A stretch of DNA of 64,000 nt from Cryptomeria japonica (lineage: Eukaryota > Streptophyta > Pinopsida > Cupressales > Cupressaceae), in NCBI RefSeq assembly GCF_030272615.1, contig NC_081410.1, forward strand, positions 253,689,533 through 253,753,532. Direction: 5' to 3'. Both the position numbers and the translations under genes were made by a program. Below are positions 51,401 to 63,282 of this stretch, in pieces (position 1 is the stretch's first letter; the number at the start of each line of letters is the position of its first letter). The notes below the pieces were generated by a model that was not told the DNA's origin, did not search any database, and worked only from the letters and a program-made list of their open reading frames with translations.

Positions 51401-51910
51401 TGATGGTACCCAAAGAAAGGAGATTTCATTTTGCAAGCCTATCCTAATGCATATTGGGTAGGATGTGTAGATGACAGGAAGAGAACCAGTGGTGGAGCTT
51501 TCTTCCTTGGAGACGGGTTGGTGTCATGGCATAACAAGAAACAAGAGTCCATTTCACTATCAACTATTGAAGATGAGTATATTGCAGTTGCTACATGTTG
51601 TTCTCAAGTCTCATGGATAAAGAAAAATCTCAAGTACATTCAGGTAGAGTTTTCAGATCCTATTTCTATAATGTGTGACAACTCAAGTGCAATCAACATA
51701 TCAAAGAATCCTATTATGCACTTAAGGACAAAACACATAGCTATCAAATATCATTTTCTAAGAGAGAAGGTAGCTAATAAGGAGGTCAAGCTAGAATATG
51801 TTCCTATAGGTGGACAAGTGGTAGACAGTTTCACCAAGTCCCTACCTAAGGATACATATGAATATCATAGGATAAAATTTGGGGTTGTTCCTCCTTCATG
51901 TAAAATTTAA
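51401..51910 (+). pseudogene. RNase H of copia E
   Basis: Open from about 51431: NAYWVGCVDDRKRTSGGAFF (one Asp expected before Trp is Tyr), LVSWHNKKQESISLSTIEDEYIA, SIMCDNSSAINISKN, HIAIKYHFLREKVANKEVKLEY and the typical end VVDSFTKSLPKDTYEYHRIKFG. Stop TAA at 51908-51910. About 159 open codons, the longest frame of this element, but without the upstream polyprotein it cannot be expressed normally. Confidence 0.9.
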
Positions 51911-52190
51911 GAAGTTAATGAGGGTCATTGGGTTAGGGGGAGCTTATTGTTCCACTATCTTTGTCCTTGAACCTTGTGCATAGTCTCAAGGGGAGATCTA
52001 AATTTTTGTAAGCAGTATTAGCACTACTTTTATATTGTAATAATGGTTCATCTAACCTTCAAGTGATACATGGATACTTATATGATCATAGGGGGATAAG
52101 AGTGTGTTGTTTGTCTGGCCCTTTTCCATTATGGTCAAAGGGGGAGAAATGGTCTGCGAGTGTGTTGACATCAATGCCAAGGGGGGAGAT
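51911..52190 (+). other. E 3' region and polypurine tract
   Basis: Non-coding; ends AAGGGGGGAGAT (52179-52190) directly before the LTR. Confidence 0.82.
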
Positions 52191-54681
52191 TGTTGGCATT
52201 GTTTTCATTGATGTCAAAAAGAGTAAAGAGGCTACAAAGAAGCAAGTAGCAATTATGCATAACATGAAGATAGGAGAAGTGCATAATGTGCAGGTTATGT
52301 GATCATGCATAACACATCGTGTTATGCTACATATAGATTGTAGGTTGCAGAGGTGAAAAATCCCTTCGATGGTAATTTTTCAATGAGACAAGGCTTTTGT
52401 CTGAGCGGTGATTTTTTTCAGTTTAAGATGATGATTCAAAAAAACCATCTTCTTGCTTCATTGAGTTTCATTGTTATACTGACACAATTTGTCTTTGGTG
52501 AAGTGTTTGCCATGTCTTGGTGACAAGCAATTTGTGTTGAGTGGGTCCTCCTTATTGTGTGCTTTGACATCTAGTTGATAGTTTTACATTGGTCCATCAA
52601 GATGATGATGTATGCATGTGGGATCCTATGGTGTGTTCGAGTAAAGGAAAGAGACCTTATGGGATAACAAAATCAGAGGCAAATGGTGTATCCCACTACC
52701 CCACACCGTCGAAGACTAGGGTGATATAACCATGCAGGCTAACAAGGATAAAGGTTAGAGGTCACTCCCGCTATTCGGAAGCAAGATGGTCCGTAACAAA
52801 TGTATATTGTGGGATAACACAACAATGAAGCATGAGGCTCCTCACCATCTGAAATCACTGATAACCAAAGCAAATTGGTCTTTCAGGATAAGAAATAGAT
52901 GGAAGGATAGTGGCTCCCCGCTATCTCAAATCATCAAAATGTGAGAAGTGATGGTCATGTGGGGTAACACAAGGAGAAGCAAGAGATGTTTCCCACCATC
53001 CTGCACTATATAATGTCAAGGATGAAACATCATGTGGGGTAAGTAAGAACAAAGTAAACAGTGTCTCTGCTATCCCACGGATGGGAAGCATAGATGAAAA
53101 TGAGTATGTGGGGCATCAAGAAGTAGAATGGCTAATACATCCCACTGGCATACTACAACACAAGTGAAGAAGATACATTCCCTACTATCTTGTATTGCCA
53201 ATAACCAGATGATGAAACTCTTGCAGGGAAAGACAAATTGAAAATAGTGCATCCCGCCAGCTTGCACGAGGAAAAGAAGTTTGAGAATGATGATGCAGGC
53301 TAATGAAAAGAAAGTAGTTAGTGGCTCTTACCATCCCATAGACATATCTGAGATACACATAACATGAAAGTTAGCCACAATATAGAGTTTGATGGCTTTG
53401 TGTAGTCCAATAGTCCATGTGGTAGGTTGACTGTGGTTGACCAATGTTGATCAAGCAACTTGAATGCCAAATGTAAAGATTGTGATGCACAATTTACATA
53501 CTGATAAAGATGACAATCAACATGGTAGTTGACCATGGTTTGACCAACTGATTTAAATTTAATTTTGATGGTGTGGTGCTTGTAGAGTGCATGCAGGGGA
53601 ATGAGAATCTAATTCGTCTGTTGACAGAGTGTGTTGTCGAATACCAAGGATTTCTTTAATGGAGGTAGCTATGATTGAATCAATCAGAACAGGAGGATGA
53701 AGAATACATTAATGGCAATCATGTTGTAGGCTATTTGTGTGGCTAAAGGAAGAATACCTGACCTCTTTGGGCTAAGGAAGATTATGAAACTTAGTAATAT
53801 AAGTACAAAGAATGATCTGAAGACAGAAAGGATGCATTTAATATAGGTAGCCATTCCAAGAACATATTTAGGAAAAATAATAAAATCTCTTGCAGTAGAA
53901 ATCTCCAAGACAACAGAACTAAATAAAATATTTGGACTTCAGCTTTGGAGGGAAAATCTTAGGTGTACAAAGAAAATCAAATCATGTAGCAAATTTGATG
54001 AGATTTGACAATGGTAGGTGTAATTGTCAAGACAAAGAGAGTGGTGGAAATACAATTTTCACCTTGAGTCTACTGTGAGGTATCAGGATGAAGGTTGAGT
54101 GTCTGCCAATAGAAGAAGTGGAAGCTACATAAGAAGAAATAGAGAAAATAGAGAAGAGAAAATTCTTAGAAAAGGTGAAGCGGAGATAAAGAGAAGTAGA
54201 GGCAGAGAGAAGAAGATAATCAGATAGAGGAAGAAGAGGAATATTCTCAACAGGTAGAAAAATCCACTCTGAGGTGTGAAAAATTTATATGTGTTACAAA
54301 ACACATTTGTAACAAGGTTTAATCATTGTATTGAAAAACTTAATATTATTGTCTCTCTGAGTGGGTGCTCCGAGTATGGGTAGGTTCTCATTGAATAGGT
54401 ACTCTAAAATTAGGGGTTGGTGCTCAGAATCATCAGGGGTTGGTGCCCTAAACATATTGTAATCAATTTATTTATTGTGAGGATGGATTGGAGCAGTAGA
54501 TTCTAGTAGCTATTCTCACCAAGGTTTTTCCCACATTGGGTTTTCCTTGTATGTCTAGTGATGTGGTTTGATTTGTGTGTGTGTTCTTAATTAGTTTTGA
54601 GTTTTAGTATTTGCACAGATAGTTAATTTTTTTTTAAATGCATTTATTCACCCCCCTCTCAGTATCTATTTGTCTTCTTCA
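52191..54681 (+). repeat. LTR of copia E
   Basis: TGTTGGCATTG ... CTTCTTCA, 2491 bp, between a polypurine tract and a primer site. Only one copy is in the window, so the borders rest on these signals. The end contains CACCCCCCTCTCAG, also present near the ends of the C family LTRs. Includes the tandem repeat at 52655-53345. No gene inside. Confidence 0.78.
52655..53345 (+). repeat. Degenerate ~75-bp tandem repeat in E LTR
   Basis: About nine units, each with a TGTGGGGTAACACAAG-like head and a tail like GTGGCTCCC.CTATCC (heads near 52658, 52735, 52808, 52883, 52958, 53035, 53106, 53220, 53296). Units differ strongly, so the expansion is old. Confidence 0.6.
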
Positions 54682-54683
54682 AT

Positions 54684-54696
54684 TGGTATTAGATCC
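54684..54696 (+). other. Primer binding site after E LTR
   Basis: TGGTATTAGATCC, close to the initiator-Met site TGGTATCAGAGCC. Its presence shows that the LTR was followed by a 5' leader. Confidence 0.75.
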
Positions 54697-54755
54697 CTAG
54701 GTCCCCTTACTGTAAAGCTTCCTCTAGCTTGGGTAGATCCTGTCTTATGAACACA

Positions 54756-55132
54756 ATGGCCAGAAATAAATCCTCTTCTAAAGCACCTATGTTTGATGGC
54801 ACAAATTATGCCTTCTAGAGTAGAATAATGGAGACATACCTATCTTCCCTTGGCTTTAAGGTTTGATGTCAGTAAAGAATGGATATACAGTTCCATCCAT
54901 TGCTCCTACTGATCCTGATGCCAAATAGGAATATGAGAACAATGCAAAAGCTAAGAATGCTATCTTAAGTGGCCTGTCTGATACATAGTTTGTCAAAGTC
55001 ATGCACTGCACTTCAGAAAAAGATACTTGGGACAAGTTACAAAAATTCTATGAAGGCGATATCAAAGTAAAGGAGGGCAAACTACAAAATCTCAGATTTT
55101 ATCCCATTGAGGTGGATGCTTCTCTTTGTAGA
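54756..55132 (+). pseudogene. gag of second E copy, N-terminal part
   Basis: It starts at ATG 54756 (MARNKSSSKAPMFDGTNYAF) and shows the copia gag pattern: GTNY near the start, IMETYLSSLGF, a domain with EKDTWDKLQKFYEGD and KVKEGKLQNLRF. In-frame TAGs and a frameshift occur within the first 200 bases. The match ends at 55132 where sequence F begins. Same general type as the C1 gag (METHLNCIGKD; LETLNEGD) but a different family. Confidence 0.78.
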
Positions 55133-56005
55133 TGTCTAAAATTAATTAAATTAAATATTGAATTAATTTAAGCCTTTCTACATAATTAATTAATTTAATT
55201 ATGTTTATCCTCATTCCTCTTAAAATTAATTAAATCAAATTTAATTAGTTTTATCACTATATTCCAAATGATTAATTTGGCAGTAAGTTAATTACTTTTT
55301 CCTATTCTTCTAAAGTCACCTAAATCATTATTTATTGTAATTCCTACTTAGTTAATTAATTCTAATTAATTAACCTAATGCGGGTGATTCCTAAAAATCA
55401 CTTTCTCTAAACATCATCTAGCCTAATTAATTCCTCTCTAATCATGCTTATCATTATCTCTCAATTTTATATTCCTCCACTCACTCTCTCTCTTCATGTC
55501 ACATCCTCTCAACTTTCCCACTTGCACTCTAATCCTTCATTAAACTGCCTAATTACTCCTCTTAATCATTTGTAAATTCCTAATTACCAAGAGTAGGAAT
55601 AATTGAACCATTTTCCATAAATGGTTTGTCACCCTCCATTCTTCCAAACCTTAAATTCACCAACTTTGGTCATGTCAAAGGATTTCAAATCCTTTGCACT
55701 TCCCCATGTCCTCTCTTCCCAAGGAATTTTTGATTCCTTTGTTCCTTTATTCTTCCCACACGCCCCTCATTTTGGATTTGTTAATTCATCTCCCCTTTCT
55801 CCAAGGAATTTTATATTCCTTTTCCCCATCCCAATGTACTTTGGGATCTCTTCCCCATGTACCTTGTAGGATGTGGAGATGAGAAATAGCTTTATGGAAA
55901 ATCTCTTGAACCCCACACCTTGTCCTCTCAATCCTCTCCTACTTTCTTTCAATATCAATCCTCCATTCCAAATCAACATTGGCCCTTCATTTGGACCTCC
56001 TCCAA

Positions 56006-56013
56006 TATATAAA
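56006..56013 (+). promoter_or_regulatory. Putative TATA box in F
   Basis: TATATAAA, in a typical plant promoter-like setting, 870 bases into F. Motif only. Confidence 0.4.
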
Positions 56014-56589
56014 TTGGAGTATACCCCCCTCATTTCCATATATATCATATAAGTAGTCTTATGATGTCTTTTGAGAGCTCAAGTCATCTACCATATCATT
56101 CTAATTCCCAAATCATCCCATACTTAGCATCATCTCATTAATATATCCCTCCCATACCTAATTTTGTTATGTAGTAGAGAGCAATGCAAATCATATCAAG
56201 GAGCCAATCCAATCAAGTGAGGAAGGGGCACATTCTTCACTTCACCAAAGGCTCAACCCGAGAGAGAAGAAGAAGGTATAAAGGTCTTTGTTTTCATGTT
56301 TTATGATTTATTTATATTTTGTGTTTATTATATGCATGTGAACACCTTCTAACCATTTTCTCATCTCCACTCTTATTAAGGTGGATAATGGTTGGGTGAG
56401 AGAGATGGTGTGTTGCTTTGTAAGAAAGGTTATAAGAGCCTTGAAAACCCATTGGTTCTTGTTCAAGGTTATGAGAGACTTCAAAAACCCTCTGTATTGA
56501 TGTAAGTGGCTTTAGCCTATTGTTGGAAGTAGATAGAGCTTTGTCTTGTTAGATTTTTTGGTAGTTGATTGTTCGCTATAGGTTGGGAT

Positions 56590-57642
56590 TGTTAGGTCCT
56601 AGAGACAACTGAGAGGGGGGGGGGTGAATCAGTTGTCAACTAAATTCAAACCAAAAATAGCTTAACCAACTTAATGCTTAATACCAGTAAACCAGTTAAG
56701 TATGCCGGTAGACATTTTTAACAGTTAATTGTTATATTGGTAAAGATTGATGCATGAAACATAAACACAAAGTCATCTACAATACATAACACCAATATTT
56801 GTATGTGGAAACCCTGTAAGGGGAAAAACCACGGTGGGAAACCTTACCCACAATCAGATGATACTACTGCAGATAGTAAGTGTACATAAATGGGGTCTGC
56901 ACATGCAGAAAGGCCAACAGCCTAGAGCTCACTGCTCAATCACAAAATGGGAGTCACACTGACTACAGTTGGATGGTTATATCCAATAAGAATGTACTGC
57001 ACAAAATAACATCTCCATATGCTGCATTCAGTACCAGTGTAATGCTGATATGCTTCCACAAAAACCTAGCTTCACCTTCAAATGATGTCTTTGTGTATAG
57101 CTCTACTTAATCTTGCATATACCTTCACACAATTCTTTTTCGCATTTCACATTTGATCTTACAAATAAGATCTTACATTTATACCATAACCTAAGACCAA
57201 TTTTAGTAGGTCGGCTCTACAAGATATTACAATAAAAATATTTTACAAATAATATAATATCCGATGCAATAATCGATTGAACATGTTAGCTTAAAGCATT
57301 TACAACAATAATTAATCATCTCCATAGCGTGCCATGCTGATTTGGAAAGGATAAACTTGTCAATGTAACCCTAGACCTATTTGCCGGTGAAAGTAAATAT
57401 GCAAATATGAATATACCAGTGAACAAAACTCTAGGAATAGATGTCCAAATGATGTCTTTGACATTACCAAGTGTCTTCCATATAATTCTGAGTACTGGTG
57501 ATCATTATATCCTGTCGATGAACCATATACCAGTAACTATGCAATAGTTACTTGCTTGTCAGTGAATGTTGCTAGATCTCCAAAGTGCTAGTGTTTTAGT
57601 AGGTGTTGACATCAATGACAAAACCATACCAAAATACCAACA
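56590..57642 (-). repeat. 3' LTR of copia C2
   Basis: Direct copy of 62225-63282. A run of 10 G lies at about 56615-56624 (14 in the other LTR). The frame at 56880-57110 recurs at 62519-62749 only because the LTRs are copies. Confidence 0.95.
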
Positions 57643-57656
57643 ATCTCCCCCTTTGG
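57643..57656 (-). other. Polypurine tract of C2
   Basis: CCAAAGGGGGAGAT on the minus strand next to the 3' LTR, identical to that of C1 at 14861-14874. Confidence 0.88.
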
Positions 57657-58007
57657 CATTGATGGCAACACAAGATGGAAAAACCATCAAAGTGCCAAAA
57701 TAGAAATCCCAAATACCAAAAACCAACAATCTCTCCTAAACAACAATCTCTCCCCCTAGGAGCAACATGTGTTATCCAAAATTTTTCAATACCAATCTCT
57801 CCTTAAAAGAAAGATAATGTGTTTTTACATAGATATCTCTCCCCCTTTGACATCAAATGTGAAAATTACAACAAAACTAAGTTCATATACCAAATGCCAA
57901 TCAATTCAATATACCAACTACTCCCCCTGAGAAGTAGCTTCCTCATCAAAGACTGGAGTAAAATTTTTGTCTTTTAATTCTGTTGGTTGATGACAATCAT
58001 CAACTAT
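57657..58007 (-). other. C2 3' non-coding region
   Basis: Contains two further AAAGGGGGAGA-type blocks (near 57762 and 57838). Matches the C1 3' region at 14496-14860. No coding sequence. Confidence 0.8.
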
Positions 58008-58535
58008 CTAAGTCTCTACCGGTGGTGGTATGACTCCAAGTTGATCTCTGAGATATTCAAAAGTCTCCTTAGGCAAAGGTTTTGTGAAAATATCTGCAAG
58101 CTGTTCTTTAGTATTCACATAAACTAGTTTTATCTCCTTTTCTTCAACTTTTTCCCTTAGAAAATTCAATTTGATAGAAGCATGTTTTGTTTTAGAATGT
58201 AATACCAGATTCTTAGATATATCAATTGCTGTAGTGTTATCACAATATATAGTAATAGGTTCCTTGCATTTTACCTTTATGTCTTTCAACATTTGCTTAA
58301 GCCATAGTACCTATGTACAGTTAGTTGTTGTTGCAACATATTCTGATTCTGCTATTGATAAAGATGTACAACTTTGTTTCTTACTCAACCAAGAAACTAA
58401 TCTTTTTCCAAGAAAGAATGCTCCGCCGATAGTGCTTTTTCTATCATCCACATCTCCTACCCAATTTGCATCTGTGTATGCACATAATTCAAAGTTTTCA
58501 TCTCTAGGATACCATAATCCAAGATTTATAGTGCC
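58008..58535 (-). pseudogene. RNase H of copia C2
   Basis: C-terminal domain of the polyprotein, read leftward. It includes DANWVGDVDDRKSTIGGAFF with the first metal-binding Asp positions, SWLSKKQSCTSLSIAESEY with the catalytic Glu, a stop near 58310, IYCDNTTAIDISKN with another Asp, and LADIFTKPLPKETFEYLR at the end. Less damaged than the C1 copy. Stop TAG at 58008-58010. Confidence 0.9.
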
Positions 58536-59471
58536 TTATAAGTACCAGAAAATCCTTTTTACTGCTGATTCATGATTTTCTCTAGGATTACTTTGAAATC
58601 TTGAAACAATACATACTGCATTCATAATATCGGGTCTGGTTTGTGTCAAATACAATAAACCTCCTATCATGGATTTGTATCTAGTTGGATTAATAGGTGT
58701 AGATTCATCCCTTTGTGATAATTTATCATTTGTAGTCATAGGTGTGCTTACCGGTTTAGAGTTCTCCATCCCAAATTTCTTTAGTAACTATTTTAAGTAT
58801 TTGGATTGACTCAAGAATATACCTTTGTCAGTTTGTGAAATCTGCAATCCTAAAAAGAATTATATTTCTCCAATCATAGACATTTCAAATTATTGTTGCA
58901 TTTTAATAGAAAATTCTTTACATAATCCATCTTCTCCTCCAAAGATTATATCATCAACAAATACTTCTATAATCAATATTTCATCATTAGTTATTTTTTA
59001 ATATAAATTGTTGTCTACATTTCCTTTAGTAAAACCAATCTTTAAAAGATACTTATCCAATCTTGCATACCAAGCTCTTGGGGCTTGTTTTAGTCCATAC
59101 AGAGCTTTTCTTAACCTACAAACCATATCATTGTCATTTGTCAAAGAAAATCCATCAGGTTGTTCAATATAGACTTCCTCTTCAAGATCTCCATTCAAAA
59201 ATGCACATTTAATATCCATTTGATAAACTTTGTAGTTCTTGTGAGCTGCAAAAGCTAAGAAAAATCTGACTGCCTCAATTCTAGCTACCGATGCAAAGGT
59301 TTCATTGTAATCAACTCCTTCTTTCTGAGAATATCCCTTACACACTAATCTTGCTTTATTTCTAACAACCTCACCATCTTCATTAAGTTTGTTTCTAAAT
59401 ACCCATTTGGTTCCAATTACATTTTTATCTTTAGGCCGGGGAACTAATGTCCAAGTGTTATTTTTTCTCAA
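58536..59471 (-). pseudogene. Reverse transcriptase of copia C2
   Basis: Open from 59471 to 58998 ([60 protein letters not shown]), then a stop at 58998. The catalytic box [13 protein letters not shown] follows near 58955, a stop near 58895 and another near 58855, FFLGLQISQTDKGIF, and an open stretch 58769-58536 with KPVSTPMTTNDKL and YKSMIGGLLYLTQTRPDI. All in copia order. FVDD replaces the commoner YVDD, as in C1. Confidence 0.93.
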
Positions 59472-59853
59472 TTTGTTCTAATTCTTCTTCCATAGCTTTA
59501 ATCCAAAATTTATCTTCACATGCCTCATTAATAGATGATGGTTCAATTTGAGAAATAAGACATACTTCTTCATTTGCCAATCTTCCTCTTGTCATAACTC
59601 CTTTAAATTTGTTTCCAATTATCTAATCTTCTGAATGATTCAGTCTTACATACCGGGGTGTCTTAGTTTGTTGTTGTTCTTCAATTATTGTGGAATCCTC
59701 AGATGGTATCGGGGTAACTGGATCTTCATTCTGTACCGGTGGATTTAGTGTAGGTTCATTTGTCACAATTTTTGTTGCTGGTTTAGAGTCTATATACCTT
59801 GAAGTTCCTCTGAATTATTCATCAATCTTTACATTTGTACTCTCAACAATTTT
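59472..59853 (-). pseudogene. Integrase-RT linker of copia C2
   Basis: Variable linker with two or more stops and a frameshift. Readable pieces: [46 protein letters not shown]; the matching C1 linker is at 12680-13060. Short plus-strand frames here are shadows. Confidence 0.75.
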
Positions 59854-60768
59854 CTACAATCTCTTGTTAAAACATCTATATGCCTTGCTCTTAGATGAAT
59901 AACCAAGAAATATTCCTTCATCACTTCTAGGATCAAATTTTCCAATATACTCATCTCTTCTAATATAACATTTACTTCCAAAAATTCTGAAATACTTAAG
60001 AGTAGGAGTATTACCAAACCATAGTTCATGAGGGGTCTTATCGGTTTCACCTTTGATGTGAACTTTGTTGAATGTATAGACCGCTGTGCTGACTGCTTCT
60101 CTCCAATATACATGTGGTAAATTTTCTTCAAACAACATACTTCTTGCTGCATCCAAGATAGTTATGTTTTTCCTTTCAACAACTCCATTCTATTGTGGTG
60201 TCCAAGGTGCTGATAACTATCTTCTAATTCCATTCACTTCATAGAATGTATTAAAGTCTTTAGATGTAAATTCACCTCCTTGATCTGATCTTAAACATTT
60301 GATTTTCTTACCAGTTTCATTTTCTACCATTTCTTTGAACAGTTTGAACTTTCCAAGTGCTTCTGATTTTTCTCCGAGAAAAGTAACCCAACACATTCTA
60401 GAATAATCATCAATAATTAGCATGAAATATCTATCACCTTGTAAGCTTTTAGTTCTAGCTGGACCACATAAATCAGTGTGAATCAAATCAAGAGCATTAT
60501 TGGATTTTTCTGGAATACTTTTGAAACTAGCTCTAACTTGCTTTCTAAATTGACATTCCTTGCATATTGTATTAAGAGGTTTGACAATTTTAGGTAGATC
60601 TCTAACTGCCTTAGAAGTACTGATCTTTACCATGCAATCAAAGTTTACATGACAAAGTCTCTTATGCCATAACCAACTTTCATCTATATGTGCAATCAAG
60701 CATGTCTTTTCACTGTTATTCAAATGAAATATATTACCTCTAGTCTGATTACCGGTTGCAATTTCCAA
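59854..60768 (-). pseudogene. Integrase of copia C2
   Basis: Zinc-binding region WHKRLCHVNFDC ... CKECQF; core with IHTDLCGPARTK (first catalytic Asp kept), KCLRSDQGGEFTS (second Asp), a TAG at 60217-60219 and another just upstream of NGVVERKN (catalytic Glu, near 60178), then LPHVYWREAVSTAVYTFN and YIRRDEYIGKFDPRSDEGIFLGYS. Inserts cDNA in intact relatives. A frameshift relative to protease lies between 60806 and 60768. Confidence 0.92.
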
Positions 60769-61269
60769 ACCTTCTATTCATGATTTTGCATTTTCCATTT
60801 TTAAATTATAACTGAAATCCTTTCTCAACTAATTGACCAACACTCAAAAGATTATGCTTTAATCCTTCAACATAGTAGACATTGTTAGTGTTATGCTTAC
60901 CATCAAGAGATATTGTACCCTTACCTTTGATTGAACAGGCTTTGTCATCTCCAAATCTCACTAAACCGTCATTGTATTCTTGAAAGTTCAATAATTTACC
61001 TTTGTCTCCTGTCATATGATGTGAGCATCCTGAATCAATGATCCATTCATCCTTTACTTCAACTTTAGCTGCTAGGGCTTGTTCTACTAGTTGAGCAGTA
61101 GGTGTCGATTGATCTTCTTTTATAGTAACAAAAACCCATCCATTGTCTATCGGATCCTCATCAGAATCATTAGTCACACCTTCATCAACAATGTAACAAG
61201 ATTTGTCTTTATTCTTCTTAAATCTATATCTCTGATATTCAAGATTAGGCTTGTATGTTCTTCTAGCTT
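60769..61269 (-). pseudogene. Protease of copia C2
   Basis: In the frame open from 61753 to 60806. Active site WIIDSGCSHHMTGDK, then LVRFGDDKACSIKGKGTIS and VYYVEGLKHNLLSVGQLVEKGF, the conserved stretch leading to the pre-integrase region. The frame ends at a TAA at 60806-60808, after which it shifts. No active-site change seen. Confidence 0.9.
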
Positions 61270-62168
61270 CTTCTCTTTGTCTAGCATGTCTATTAGGGAA
61301 TCTTGAAGCCATATGACCAATCTTATTGTATTTAAAACATTTAAAGGGTGCTTTACCTTTATACTTACTTCCAACTAGACCTTTAGGCATTTTTCTTGCA
61401 AATAGTGCTTCAAGTTCTTCAAGTTCTTCATTCTCCTTCCTACTTTCTTCAAGTTCTCTTGCATAAAAGGCTTTCCAATCTGTTTTGTCAAATGATGGAG
61501 TAGATGATGTTGATGCTTTAAAGGCCAAATCTATCTTTATAGTAGCAACAGGACCAAATTCTTCAATTTCAAAAGCTGAAAGTTTTCCAATCAATGTATC
61601 CCTAGTTATTGATGTATTGGGCATTTTTCTCAATTCATTTATAGCAGTAACCTTCATTTTGTATGCCGGTGGCAATCCTCTTAAAAATTTTGAAACAATT
61701 TCATCCTCACTTAAAGGTTCCTCCACAACATTTAATACCCAAAACAATTTCATTTACTCTTTCCATAAAAGCAAAAATCCTTTCATCTTCTTCCATTTTC
61801 AGATGTTCATACCTGACCTAGAAGCTTTCAAGTTTTGCAATTTTGACCATGGAATCTCCTTCATTCAGTGTTTCCAAATGAGTCCAAATAGCTTTAGTAG
61901 TAGACCTATCTACTACTGATAATCCCATGATTTGTTGATCTAATAATGCGCTCAAAAGTGCTTCTCTTGCTTTGCAATCATTTTCCTCATCTTTAGTCAA
62001 GGTAGTTGGACTGGGCTGACTAGGCATAGCAGCAGTATAACCCTTCTTTGTAACTTCCCAGACGTCTTTACCAATGCAATTTAAATGTGTCTCCATTCTG
62101 ATCTTCCATATGCCATAGTTGGTTCCATCAAGTTTAGGACTGTCCTTCCTAAAATAATTAGTAGACAT
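61270..62168 (-). pseudogene. gag of copia C2
   Basis: It starts at ATG 62168 (MSTNYFRKDSPKLDGTNYG) and is open to a TAG at 61818. It then continues with MEEDERIFAFMERVNEI to a one-base insertion near 61725, and in the new frame through SEDEIVSKFLRGLPPAYK and EELEELEALFARKMPKG to a zinc knuckle near 61290-61340. That knuckle reads CFKYN...HMASRF: second Cys is Tyr (as in C1) and fourth Cys is Phe. The start context, 40 bases from the primer site, fits the family. Confidence 0.9.
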
Positions 62169-62210
62169 TGGATCTCCTCAAGTTGTTAAACTTCTGCAAA
62201 AGAGGACTAA

Positions 62211-62224
62211 GCTCTGATACCAAT
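62211..62224 (-). other. Primer binding site of C2
   Basis: ATTGGTATCAGAGC on the minus strand, directly inside the 5' LTR; contains the canonical initiator-Met site TGGTATCAGAGC without mismatch. Confidence 0.92.
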
Positions 62225-63282
62225 TGTTAGGTCCCGGAGACAACTGAGAGGGGGGGGGGGGGGTGAATCAGTTATCAACTAAATTCAAACCAAAAACAAC
62301 TTAACCAACTTAATGTTTAATATCAGTAAACTAGTTAAGTATGTCGGTAGACAGTTTTAACAGTTAATTGCTATACCGGTAAAGATTGATGCATGAAAAA
62401 TAAACACAAATTCATCCACAACACATAACACCAATATTTGTATGTGGAAACCCTGTAAGGGGAAAAACCATGGTAGGAAACCTTACCCACAATCAGATGA
62501 TACTACTGCAGATAGTAAGTGTACATAAATGGGGTCTGCACATGCAGAAAGGCCAACAGCCTGGAGCTCACTGCTCAATCACAAAATGGGAGTCACACTA
62601 ATTACAGTTGGATGGTTAAATCCAATAAGAATGTACTGCACAAAATAGCATCTTCATATGCTGGATTTAGTACTAGTGTAATGTTGATATGCTTCCACAA
62701 AAACCTAGCTTCACCTTCAAATGATGTCTTCATGTATATCTCTGCTTAATCTCACATATACCTTCACACAATTCTTTTTGGCATTTCACATTTGATCTTA
62801 CAAATAAGATCTTACATTTATACCATAACCTAAGACCAATTTTAGTAGGTCGGCTCTACAAGATAATATAATAAATTTTTTTTTACAAATAATATAATAT
62901 CTGATGCAATAACTGATTGAACATGTTGGCTTTAAGCATTTACAACAATAATTAATCATCTCCATAGTGTGCCATGCTGATCTGGAAAAGATAAACCTGC
63001 TGGTGTAACCCTAGACCTATTTGTCAGTGAAAGCAAATATGCAAATATGAATATACCAATGAACAAAACTCCAGGACAAGATTTCCAAACGATGTCTTCA
63101 ATATTACCAAGTGTCTTCCATATAATTCTGAGTACTGGTGATCATTATATCCTGTCGGTGAACCATATACCAGTAACTGTGCAATATTTACTTGCTTGTC
63201 GGTGAATGCTGTTGGATCTCCAAAGTGCTAGTGTTTTAGTAGGTGTTGACATCAATGACAAAACCATACCAAAATACCAATA
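62225..63282 (-). repeat. 5' LTR of copia C2
   Basis: Copy of 56590-57642 with few differences. A run of 14 G lies at about 62250-62263. The outer end reads AATACCAATA where CCAACA is expected, a transition in the terminal dinucleotide region. Confidence 0.95.

Larger units (their letters stand above)
50877..55132 (+). mobile_element. E: fragment of Ty1/copia with RT-RNase H-LTR-gag order
   Basis: Right-hand remainder of a copia element cut in its RT by A(+). It contains RT C-terminus, RNase H, 3' non-coding region with polypurine tract, a 2491-bp LTR and then, unexpectedly, a primer site and the start of a gag. The sequence downstream of the LTR shows that this LTR also was the 5' LTR of a second copy. 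At 55133 sequence F interrupts that gag. Family differs from C1/C2 (different LTR and protein sequence). Confidence 0.82.
56590..63282 (-). mobile_element. C2: Ty1/copia retrotransposon, same family as C1
   Basis: LTRs at 56590-57642 and 62225-63282 (about 1.05 kb each), minus orientation, flanked by GGGAT (left) and GGGAC (right), a duplication with one mismatch. Intact primer site and polypurine tract. The interior runs gag, protease, integrase, RT, RNase H from right to left. It has fewer lesions than C1 and keeps the integrase catalytic Asp that C1 has lost, but frameshifts in gag and after protease and several stops still inactivate it. Confidence 0.95.

Noticed and set aside
55621-56048. 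Frames of 62-93 codons on both strands in F
   Set aside because: Pyrimidine-rich sequence with few stops; overlapping frames on both strands, no domain.
56880-57110. 76-codon frame (MYINGVCTC...) recurring at 62519-62749
   Set aside because: LTR copies of C2, antisense to the element.
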